Shown here: piece after piece, positions 1-6,293 of the stretch
Layout: each line of letters opens with the position of its first letter
Position numbering within the stretch: the stretch's first letter is position 1
DNA from: JBHAEC01 sp041855385
GTDB taxonomy: Bacteria > Bacillota > Negativicutes > Veillonellales > Veillonellaceae
Direction: 5' to 3'
DNA length: 28,603 nt
Assembly (NCBI GenBank): GCA_041855385.1
Contig: JBHAEC010000112.1
Coordinates: forward strand, 1 to 28,603
Position numbers and translations under genes: made by a program
Notes under the pieces: model-generated
Told to the model about the DNA's origin: nothing
What the model saw: only the letters and a program-made list of their open reading frames with translations
Databases searched by the model: none

Positions 1-19
1 GGAATGTCCCTGAGACGAT

Positions 20-136
20 ATTCAGTGGCGATGGCTACGAGGATCCACCTGTTCCCATACCGAACACAGTCGTTAAGCTCGTAAACGCCGAACGTACTTG
101 GCTGGAGACGGCCCGGGAGGATAGGTAGCTGCTGAT
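20..136 (+). rRNA. rrf: 5S ribosomal RNA
   Basis: The sequence carries the conserved 5S core: the loop with CCACCTGTTCCCATACCGAAC, then a CGTTAAGCTCG segment and a GGTAG/GCTGCTGA 3' end. The ends were placed by terminal helix I, where TCAGTGGC (22-29) pairs with GCTGCTGA (128-135) including two G-U pairs. Length is about 117 nt, normal for bacteria. It is followed directly by a terminator, so it is the last gene of an rRNA operon whose 16S and 23S genes lie left of the window. The exact ends may be off by a few bases. Confidence 0.93.
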
Positions 137-143
137 GATGAAT

Positions 144-177
144 AAAAAAGACATGCCCCAGGCATGTCTTTTTTATT
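144..177 (+). terminator. Intrinsic terminator of the rRNA operon
   Basis: A perfect 14-bp stem (144-157 with 161-174) has a 3-nt loop, and the T-run forms its right arm. It lies 8 nt after the 5S RNA. Confidence 0.93.
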
Positions 178-180
178 GTT

Positions 181-332
181 TAGGAAAAATCCTATATCAT
201 TACTTTTTGTCATTGACTTAAGCGAAAATGAGTATTGAAATCCCCCTTGAACTGGAGATTTTAATCCTATAAACTGAATATGAAAATATGGAAGATGTAT
301 TTTCATGGTAAAGATTGTTATGGAGGTGCAAA
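181..332 (+). promoter_or_regulatory. Leader and promoter region of the pyruvate formate-lyase operon
   Basis: This gap after the rRNA terminator must hold the pfl promoter. A TTGACT (213-218) and a TTGAAC (247-252) followed after 15 nt by TATAAA (268-273) are candidates, but neither is well spaced, so no promoter is assigned firmly. A clear GGAGGTG ribosome-binding site lies at 322-328. I see no convincing protein-coding sequence. Confidence 0.4.
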
Positions 333-2450
333 ATGCAACAAACTGCTTGGCAGGACTTCATTACAGGTGTATGGGATAAAGACGTAGATGTACGCGACTT
401 TATTCAGAGAAATTATACTCCCTATGTAGGGGATGATGCTTTTTTAACACCCGCTACGGATCGTACTAAAGAATTGTGGCAAGAGGTGCTAAATCTCTAT
501 GAAGCAGAGCGCAAAAATGGGACGGTGCTGGATGCGGATACCAGTGTGGTATCTTCGATAACAGCTCATGCACCGGGCTATATTAAAAAAGACTTGGAGC
601 AAATCGTTGGTCTTCAGACCGATAAGCCTCTTAAGAGAGCGATGTTCCCTTATGGAGGCCTTCGCACAGCGAAAAGTGCGATTGAAGAATACGGCTATAA
701 GATGGACGAACAGTTGGAAGATTTCTTTAAAAAGAATCGGAAAACTCATAATGAAGGTGTATTTGATGTTTATACGCCTGAGATGAGAGCTGCTCGCTCT
801 GCCCATATAGTAACGGGCTTGCCTGATGCTTACGGTCGTGGTCGAATTATCGGTGATTATCGCCGAGTAGCGCTTTACGGGGTAGATAGACTGGTTGAAA
901 AAAAGGAAGAAGAATATAGTATTACCATGGGGGATATGCTCCCGGAGATTATTCGCGACCGCGAAGAGTTAAGAGATCAGATACGCTCACTTATTGAACT
1001 TAAGGAGATGGCTGCTTCTTACGGGTTTGATATTTCAAGACCGGCAGAAGATGTGAAAGAGGCTATGCAATGGCTTTACTTTGCATATCTTGGTGCGATT
1101 AAGGAACAAAACGGTGCGGCTATGTCCATCGGCCGTACGGCTACGTTCTTGGATGTTTATGCAGAGCGCGATCTAAAGAGGGGTCGATATACAGAAGAAC
1201 AGATCCAGGAAATGGTGGATCACTTTATCATGAAACTCCGTATGGTTCGTTTTGCGCGCATTAATGAGTATAATAATCTCTTCACCGGAGATCCTGTATG
1301 GACTACAGAGTCGATTGGCGGGATGGGAACGGACGGACGCACTTTGGTTTCAAAAATGTCATTCCGTTACTTACATACCTTGACCAACTTAGGTCCTGCA
1401 CCTGAACCGAATTTGACCGTTCTTTGGTCTCCTAATTTGCCACTTGGGTTTAAGAGATTTTGTGCCAAATTATCCATAGAAACATCGTCCATTCAATACG
1501 AAAATGATGAAATCATGCGCCCTAACAGTGGTGACGACTATGCGATTGCATGCTGCGTATCGCCAATGAGAATCGGTAAGGAAATGCAGTTCTTCGGTGC
1601 TCGTTGCAATTTGGCAAAGGCTCTTTTATATGCTATTAACGGCGGCGTAGATGAAAAAATTAAGAAACAGGTAGGTCCGGCTTATCGCCCTATTACTTCG
1701 GAATATCTTGATTTTGACGAAGTAATGGCACGTTTTGAAGATATGACGGAATGGTTAGCCGGTGTATATGTGAACGCTCTCAATATTATTCACTATATGC
1801 ACGATAAGTATGCTTATGAAAAGCTTGAGATGGCTCTTCATGACCGTAAAGTAACGCGTTGGTTTGCTACAGGTATTGCAGGGTTATCTGTTGTGGCGGA
1901 TTCTCTCTCCGCTATTAAGTATGCGAAGGTTAAGCCTATTCGAGATGAAAACGGTATTGCCGTAGACTTTGAAATTGAAGGAGACTTCCCTAAATACGGT
2001 AATGATGATGATCGTGTAGATGAACTGGCGGCCAAAGTTGTATCCGGGTTTATGAACAAAATCCGTAAGCATCCTACATATCGCCAAAGTATTCCGACCA
2101 TGTCTCTGTTGACGATTACGTCTAATGTGGTATATGGCAATGCAACGGGAAGTACTCCGGATGGAAGAAAGGCGGGAACACCATTTGCTCCGGGCGCTAA
2201 CCCTATGCATGGTCGTGATTCTCACGGGGCTGTATCTTCTCTCGCATCGGTAGCAAAAATGCCGTGGAGAGATTGTTGTGATGGTATTTCCAATACATTC
2301 TCCATTATTCCGGATGCATTGGGCAAGAATGGAGAAACTATGGTAACGGTTGGCGATTTTGATATCGACTTTGATCCGGCTACATTGCCGTGCGATGTGA
2401 AAAACTTTGCATGCCAGGAACCCAATATTTCCGTAGAAGATAAAAAATGA
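333..2450 (+). CDS. pflB: Pyruvate formate-lyase, body subunit lacking the glycyl-radical domain
   Basis: Converts pyruvate and CoA to acetyl-CoA and formate by radical chemistry in the cytosol. The 705-residue product follows E. coli PflB closely through most of its length. It includes the catalytic pair C407-C408 in ACCVSPM (E. coli C418-C419), the MQFFGARCNLAKALLYAINGG stretch and the TPDGRKAGTPFAPGANPMHG block. After NTFSIIPDALGK the similarity stops. A 38-residue acidic tail (668-705) replaces the glycyl-radical domain, so the RVSGYA motif is absent from this protein. That motif is encoded 72 nt downstream as a separate gene in the same operon. The start is ATG at 333 behind GGAGGTG; an upstream in-frame TTG at 315 is less likely. 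The enzyme should be inactive without the small partner. Confidence 0.93.
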   Translation: MQQTAWQDFITGVWDKDVDVRDFIQRNYTPYVGDDAFLTPATDRTKELWQEVLNLYEAERKNGTVLDADTSVVSSITAHAPGYIKKDLEQIVGLQTDKPLKRAMFPYGGLRTAKSAIEEYGYKMDEQLEDFFKKNRKTHNEGVFDVYTPEMRAARSAHIVTGLPDAYGRGRIIGDYRRVALYGVDRLVEKKEEEYSITMGDMLPEIIRDREELRDQIRSLIELKEMAASYGFDISRPAEDVKEAMQWLYFAYLGAIKEQNGAAMSIGRTATFLDVYAERDLKRGRYTEEQIQEMVDHFIMKLRMVRFARINEYNNLFTGDPVWTTESIGGMGTDGRTLVSKMSFRYLHTLTNLGPAPEPNLTVLWSPNLPLGFKRFCAKLSIETSSIQYENDEIMRPNSGDDYAIACCVSPMRIGKEMQFFGARCNLAKALLYAINGGVDEKIKKQVGPAYRPITSEYLDFDEVMARFEDMTEWLAGVYVNALNIIHYMHDKYAYEKLEMALHDRKVTRWFATGIAGLSVVADSLSAIKYAKVKPIRDENGIAVDFEIEGDFPKYGNDDDRVDELAAKVVSGFMNKIRKHPTYRQSIPTMSLLTITSNVVYGNATGSTPDGRKAGTPFAPGANPMHGRDSHGAVSSLASVAKMPWRDCCDGISNTFSIIPDALGKNGETMVTVGDFDIDFDPATLPCDVKNFACQEPNISVEDKK

Positions 2451-2522
2451 TTCAATAAGTATTGAGCCGTAAACTGTACAATTTATATTTTTCCATGTAA
2501 CTATCGGTAAAGGAGATTTATC

Positions 2523-2762
2523 ATGAAAAATGAACAACAAGTAGATAATTTGGTACAATTGTTAGACGGTTACTCCAAAAAAGGCGGACATCATTTAAAT
2601 GTTAATGTGTTTAATCGTCAAACTTTGCTTGACGCACAGGCACATCCGGAGCTTTATCCTCAGCTAACGGTGCGTGTTTCAGGCTATGCGGTACATTTTA
2701 ACAAGTTAACGAAACAACAGCAGGACGAGGTTATTTCACGTACATTCCATAATGAATTGTAA
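2523..2762 (+). CDS. grcA: Stand-alone glycyl-radical domain subunit of pyruvate formate-lyase (GrcA/YfiD-like)
   Basis: This 79-residue protein is essentially the missing C-terminus of PFL. It has a short lead, then GGHHLNVNV, NRQTLLDA, the glycyl-radical motif RVSGYAVHF with radical Gly54, and a C-terminal block QQDEVISRTF typical of PFL. In E. coli, YfiD/GrcA (about 127 residues) is a spare part that restores PFL after oxygen cleavage. This protein is shorter and lacks YfiD's N-terminal extension. Because the large subunit next door has no such domain, I infer an obligatory subunit rather than a repair factor. It has its own strong ribosome-binding site (AAAGGAG) and sits between pflB and the activase. 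The symbol follows family usage; a name such as PflB C-subunit would fit equally. Confidence 0.92.
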   Translation: MKNEQQVDNLVQLLDGYSKKGGHHLNVNVFNRQTLLDAQAHPELYPQLTVRVSGYAVHFNKLTKQQQDEVISRTFHNEL

Positions 2763-2771
2763 GAGGTAAAT

Positions 2772-3554
2772 ATGAAAGGCCGAATTCACTCTTTGGAAAC
2801 CATGGGAACGGTTGACGGACCCGGTATGCGAATGGTTTTATTTCTTCAAGGTTGTCCTTTGCGGTGTGCTTACTGTCACAATCCCGATACATGGAGTGCG
2901 GATAGAGGCGACTGGATATCTGTTGAAGAAGTGTGGGACAAATTCCAACGAAATATGAGCTTTTATGAAGGGGGAGGTATTACGGTAAGTGGCGGTGAAG
3001 CGCTTCTCCAGGTTCCCTTTCTTATAGAACTGTTTCGTTTTTTCAAGGAGCGAAATATTCATACTTGTTTGGATACAAGCGGTATTTGCTTTAACCCTTT
3101 TGACGAGGATATGTTGGCACAGTATCGAGAATTGCTGGCTGTGACAAGTCTGGTTATTCTGGATATAAAAGAGATAGATGACGAAAAGCATCGGTGGCTG
3201 ACAGGAAAGAGCAATGCATCTGTTTTGGCTTTTGCAAAATTTCTAAATAAGCAGAAAACTCCTTTTTGGGTGCGTCATGTTCTTGTCCCGGGGATTACTG
3301 ACAATCTAAGTGGCCTTTATAAGTTAGGACTTTTTCTAGGGCCCTTGGATCAGTTGAAAGCAGTGGACTGTCTACCCTACCATGTCATGGGAATACCCAA
3401 GTATGAAGAGCTCGGTCTTTCTTATCGATTAAAAAATATTCCGGCAGCAACAAAAGAAGAGGCTAAAGCGGCCCTAGCCGTTATAGTTTCGGGGATAAAG
3501 GATTACCGAAAACGTTGGTGGAGCGCCCGTAAAGCTGCTTTGCCAAATGAGTAA
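2772..3554 (+). CDS. pflA: Pyruvate formate-lyase activating enzyme (radical SAM)
   Basis: Uses S-adenosylmethionine and a [4Fe-4S] cluster to abstract a hydrogen from the PFL glycine, creating the stable radical. The 260-residue protein has the cluster motif CX3CX2C at C28, C32 and C35 (GCPLRCAYCHN), the GGE SAM-binding motif in VSGGEALLQ, and the usual PflA length. It starts 9 nt after the glycyl-radical subunit and is followed by a terminator, so it closes the operon. Its substrate here is presumably Gly54 of the 79-residue protein presented by, or docked on, the large subunit. Confidence 0.95.
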   Translation: MKGRIHSLETMGTVDGPGMRMVLFLQGCPLRCAYCHNPDTWSADRGDWISVEEVWDKFQRNMSFYEGGGITVSGGEALLQVPFLIELFRFFKERNIHTCLDTSGICFNPFDEDMLAQYRELLAVTSLVILDIKEIDDEKHRWLTGKSNASVLAFAKFLNKQKTPFWVRHVLVPGITDNLSGLYKLGLFLGPLDQLKAVDCLPYHVMGIPKYEELGLSYRLKNIPAATKEEAKAALAVIVSGIKDYRKRWWSARKAALPNE

Positions 3555-3600
3555 TAAGTATTTTGTTTTTACCGTGACTGGGTTATAAAATAATAGTTAT

Positions 3601-3642
3601 AAAGAGGTGAAACCGAAAAAATTCTGTTTTACCTCTTTTTTA
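3601..3642 (+). terminator. Intrinsic terminator of the pfl operon
   Basis: A 13-bp stem (3601-3613 with 3626-3638, one G-U pair) is followed by a T-run. Confidence 0.88.
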
Positions 3643-3888
3643 TTTTCCAATAGGTATAAAAGATGTAAAATAGCGGAGGATGGAGGGAGTTCTTCTTGAA
3701 CAAAAGTGAATTAAATCAAGCTGTGAATGTGGTATGATTTTTTCTCATACATATGAATGGCGTAGAAATACAATTAGGTAATATGATATACTGAAATGAG
3801 GCAAAAAATAAGTAAGGATAGAAATATTTTCGATGGAAATATTTTTAAAGATTGGTAAAACGCGTAGAGTAGTCTTAGGGAGGCAACC
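3643..3888 (+). other. Intergenic region before the phosphate transport genes
   Basis: About 250 nt without a full gene. It contains a 13-codon reading frame (3696-3737, listed separately), a hairpin GTATGA/TCATAC around 3733-3751, a TATACT that could be a -10 near 3786, and a GAAATATTTT sequence repeated twice around 3820-3845. The ribosome-binding site AGGGAGG of the next gene is at its end. Confidence 0.4.
3696..3737 (+). pseudogene. 13-codon frame resembling the start of an HU-family DNA-binding protein; remnant or leader peptide
   Basis: A GGAGGG site at 3682-3687 is followed 8 nt later by TTG, opening a frame (L/M)NKSELNQAV before a TGA. HU-family proteins typically begin MNKxELxxAV. 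Nothing after the stop resembles HU in any frame I can read. It may be a truncated HU gene remnant or a short translated leader of the DUF47-pit operon. Chance similarity is quite possible given ten residues. Confidence 0.25.
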
Positions 3889-4518
3889 ATGGCTTTTAGA
3901 TTGAAACCAAAAGAGGAAAAATTTTTTGCATTACTTAATGAACATGCTGCCTTGTGTGCATCTGCTTCAGGACTGATGAGAAAAGCCTTTTCAGGAGAGA
4001 TGGAAAAGGAAAAAGCATTGACAAAAATCGATGCGATGGAACGTGAGGCGGATAAATTGGTGCAAGATACGAGTGAACGCTTACGTAAGACCTTTATAAC
4101 ACCTATGGATCGAGAGGACATTCAGCTTCTTATCGAACAGATGGATAACACCATAGATGCGATTAAGGACATTATGGATAAGATGTGCATGTATCGAGTG
4201 GGACAACCCAGCGGTGGAGCGATTGCACTGGCAAGTATTGTGGAAAAAAGTTTGATAGAAATAGAGAAGTCCATTTCTTATATGGGCTCTTTAAAAAAGA
4301 ACTATGAAAAATTAGAAGATCGTGTAAAAAAAGTTCTTGAGCTTGAAGAGCGCGGAGATGTTATATATCATGAAGAAATGGCCTATTTATTTACGGAGTG
4401 TACAGACCCGATAGAAATCATTAAATGGAAGGAAATATTAAACTCCATGGAAGATGTCATTGATAGTTGTGAAAAGCTTGTAGGAACATTTCGGAGGGTC
4501 GTATTAAAGTATGCTTGA
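3889..4518 (+). CDS. PhoU-like DUF47 protein, partner of Pit transporter
   Basis: A 209-residue, highly charged and mostly helical protein of the DUF47/PhoU-like family, which forms three-helix bundles and is thought to regulate the Pit permease encoded with it. Visible family features are the repeated acidic-helical segments KIDAMEREADKLV, TPMDREDIQLLIEQMDNTIDAI and a matching C-terminal half ending EDVIDSCEKLVGTFRRVVLKYA. The start is ATG at 3889 after AGGGAGG. Its end overlaps the start of the permease gene by 8 nt, so the two are translationally coupled. The exact mechanism of DUF47 proteins is not established. Confidence 0.88.
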   Translation: MAFRLKPKEEKFFALLNEHAALCASASGLMRKAFSGEMEKEKALTKIDAMEREADKLVQDTSERLRKTFITPMDREDIQLLIEQMDNTIDAIKDIMDKMCMYRVGQPSGGAIALASIVEKSLIEIEKSISYMGSLKKNYEKLEDRVKKVLELEERGDVIYHEEMAYLFTECTDPIEIIKWKEILNSMEDVIDSCEKLVGTFRRVVLKYA

Positions 4519-5506
4519 TCATGGGTTTGTTTGGATAGTTGTGTTTTTAGCATTAGCATTTGACTATATTAACGGTTTTCACGATACGGCTAATGCCATT
4601 GCAACATCTGTTTCAACGCGTGCCATTGCACCGAAAACGGCTGTTGAAATGGCGGCTATTTTGAACTTTCTCGGTGCATTGGTAAGCACCGGAGTAGCAA
4701 AGACAATCGGCGGAGACTTGGTTCGTTCGGCAGATTTGATCAATTCAGAGGTTATTGCGGCTGCTCTGTTGGGTGGCATAACATGGAACTTGCTGACTTG
4801 GTGGTGGGGGATTCCCAGTTCATCATCCCATGCTTTAATAGGTGGGGTTATAGGTGCTGTTTGCGTATCGGTGGGATATGAAGCATTAAATGCATCGGGG
4901 ATTGAGCGTATTTTCCTCTCTTTAGTCTTATCTCCTATTATTGCTATGGGGGTAGGATTTTCCATCATGATTTTGCTCTTGTGGATTTTTGGAAAGCAGT
5001 CTCCGGTTGTACTTAATCACAGGTTCAGAAACATGCAGCTCATATCGGCGAGTTTAATGGCCTTTTCGCATGGATCTAATGATGCTCAGAAAGCTATGGG
5101 GATCATTACGCTGGCTTTGCTTAGCGGTGGCTATATAGAAACACTGGATGTTCCTCTTTGGGTTAAGTTGGCCTGTGCCGCAGCAATGGCACTGGGAACG
5201 GCAGCCGGCGGGTGGCGCATTATATCCACAATGGGTACAAAGATTTTTAGGATGGAAACCATTAACGGATTTGCTGCCGACTTAGGATCGGCACTGACGA
5301 TTTTTACCGCAACGTTCTTGCATTTGCCCGTAAGCACTACTCACGTTGTAAGCGGTTCTATTATGGGCGTAGGATCGGCAAAGCGCGTAAATGCCGTGAA
5401 TTGGAGCGTAGCTCGCTCTATGGTTATGGCCTGGTTTGTTACGATTCCGCTAAGCGCAGGAGTTTCTGCAGTTATTTATTTAATTATTGATTTCATAGTT
5501 AGATAG
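4511..5506 (+). CDS. pit: Inorganic phosphate transporter, Pit family
   Basis: An integral membrane permease of the PiT family, which moves phosphate, usually as a metal-phosphate complex, with protons or sodium. The 331-residue protein has both family signature repeats: DYINGFHDTANAIAT near residue 15, and SHGSNDAQKAMGII in the second half. It also has GIPSSSSHALIGG and LPVSTTHVVSG, the paired serine-rich loops of the inverted repeat. Hydrophobic segments cover nearly the whole chain. It overlaps the DUF47 gene and is followed by a terminator, so the pair forms a two-gene operon. Confidence 0.94.
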   Translation: MLDHGFVWIVVFLALAFDYINGFHDTANAIATSVSTRAIAPKTAVEMAAILNFLGALVSTGVAKTIGGDLVRSADLINSEVIAAALLGGITWNLLTWWWGIPSSSSHALIGGVIGAVCVSVGYEALNASGIERIFLSLVLSPIIAMGVGFSIMILLLWIFGKQSPVVLNHRFRNMQLISASLMAFSHGSNDAQKAMGIITLALLSGGYIETLDVPLWVKLACAAAMALGTAAGGWRIISTMGTKIFRMETINGFAADLGSALTIFTATFLHLPVSTTHVVSGSIMGVGSAKRVNAVNWSVARSMVMAWFVTIPLSAGVSAVIYLIIDFIVR

Positions 5507-5516
5507 AATTAACCGG

Positions 5517-5546
5517 TGGGTATGACTCGATCATACCCATTTTTAT
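5517..5546 (+). terminator. Intrinsic terminator after pit
   Basis: An 8-bp stem GGGTATGA/TCATACCC (5518-5525 with 5531-5538) has a 5-nt loop and is followed by ATTTTTATT. Confidence 0.88.
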
Positions 5547-5579
5547 TAGACAAATACTGACATTAATCATGTTGCATTA

Positions 5580-5608
5580 TTGACGAAATGAGCTATTGGG
5601 AGTACAAT
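5580..5608 (+). promoter_or_regulatory. Strong sigma-70-type promoter in front of a short terminated transcript
   Basis: TTGACG (5580-5585), an exact 17-nt spacer and TACAAT (5603-5608) make one of the best promoter matches in the window. Transcription would start near 5615, only a few nucleotides before the terminator hairpin at 5623. It points toward the rrf2-cyd genes. Confidence 0.7.
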
Positions 5609-5622
5609 GATATCAATGAGAG

Positions 5623-5654
5623 AGCTCAAAATATCGTTGTTTTGGGCTTTTTTG
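5623..5654 (+). terminator. Intrinsic terminator or attenuator upstream of the rrf2-cyd operon
   Basis: A 9-bp stem AGCTCAAAA/TTTTGGGCT (5623-5631 with 5640-5648, one G-U pair) has an 8-nt loop and ends in six Ts. It lies just downstream of the promoter at 5580-5608 and well past the pit terminator, so its natural target is the short transcript from that promoter. Confidence 0.72.
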
Positions 5655-5726
5655 ACGCTTTTAAACTGCACTTGTTGGGTATTGTTAGCCATTGATAGCG
5701 CAATGTGGGGATTGGCATCATTCTAA

Positions 5727-5740
5727 TTGTTTATGAACAA
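5727..5740. promoter_or_regulatory. Palindromic candidate operator upstream of rrf2-cydABDC
   Basis: TTGTTTATGAACAA is a 14-bp palindrome with one central mismatch (TTGTT-N4-AACAA). It loosely resembles redox-sensor sites such as Rex boxes (TTGTGAA-N4-TTCACAA type) but its half-sites are shorter. Only position and symmetry support it. Confidence 0.35.
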
Positions 5741-5754
5741 GGAATAAAAGCGAA

Positions 5755-5795
5755 GAATATTTTGATGTCTATAATAAAAGGCATGAATATTTTGA
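5755..5795 (+). promoter_or_regulatory. Direct repeats around a TATAAT box before rrf2
   Basis: GAATATTTTGA occurs twice, at 5755-5765 and 5785-5795. The copies are exactly 30 bp apart (close to three helical turns), on either side of a perfect TATAAT (5770-5775). No good -35 precedes this box. The arrangement suits an activator or auto-repressor, for example the Rrf2 protein encoded just downstream, but this is inference. Confidence 0.4.
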
Positions 5796-5830
5796 GATAG
5801 CTTTGGAACTACCAGGAAAGAGGGGGACCT

Positions 5831-6271
5831 ATGAAATTAAATCAAGCAACAGACTATGCGTTTAGAATGATTTTGCATATGTCTTTATTGCCCTTTGGCA
5901 CTAAGATAACCGGCGGGGATTTGGCAAAAGCCCAAAAGATACCGGAGCGCTTTTTGTTAAAAATAATGAGAAGCCTGACAGCAGCTAAAATCATGCAATC
6001 CTACAGAGGTGTAGATGGGGGATTTGCCTTGCTGAAAAAGCCAAAGGACATTACGCTTTATACTGTTATCGAAGCGGTTGAAGGGGAGGCGTATTTGCAG
6101 CGTTGTCTTTATGATGCAGACTCTTGTACGCGCAATTGTGAAGGATATTGCGGAATAAGGAGTGCTCTTGGAGAAGTGCAAAAAAACTTGTTGGAAAACT
6201 TAAAAAAAGTTACCTTTGAGGAGATCGCAAAGAGGGAATGCGAAATGAAAAAATTGCATGGACGCATGTAA
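5831..6271 (+). CDS. Rrf2-family transcriptional regulator with four cysteines
   Basis: A 146-residue winged-helix regulator of the Rrf2 family (relatives: IscR, NsrR, CymR). The N-terminus MKLNQATDYAFRMILHMS and the recognition segment IPERFLLKIMRSL are typical. Cysteines C92, C99, C103 and C107 cluster in the region where Rrf2 proteins bind an Fe-S cluster, so it probably senses oxygen, redox state or NO. Its stop lies 22 nt before cydA, which makes it the likely controller of the cytochrome bd genes. The start is ATG at 5831 after GAGGGGG. The direct repeats at 5755-5795 are its most plausible binding sites. Confidence 0.9.
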   Translation: MKLNQATDYAFRMILHMSLLPFGTKITGGDLAKAQKIPERFLLKIMRSLTAAKIMQSYRGVDGGFALLKKPKDITLYTVIEAVEGEAYLQRCLYDADSCTRNCEGYCGIRSALGEVQKNLLENLKKVTFEEIAKRECEMKKLHGRM

Positions 6272-6293
6272 TCGTTAGTTAGGAGGAAATGGT

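Noticed and set aside
2448..2522. Split PFL as a sequencing error, nonsense mutation or selenocysteine/recoding event
   Set aside because: The two frames are in the same phase, but the gap holds three in-frame stops (TGA, TGA, TAA), encodes nothing like PFL, and contains a strong ribosome-binding site before the second gene. The body also has a new tail rather than an interrupted domain.
1884..2558. 224-codon open frame on the minus strand
   Set aside because: It is antisense to the conserved end of pflB and has no ribosome-binding site or recognisable protein features; a coding shadow.
5727..5740. Canonical Rex binding site
   Set aside because: Half-sites are 5 bp rather than the 7 bp of Rex operators, so it is listed only as a palindrome of unknown factor.
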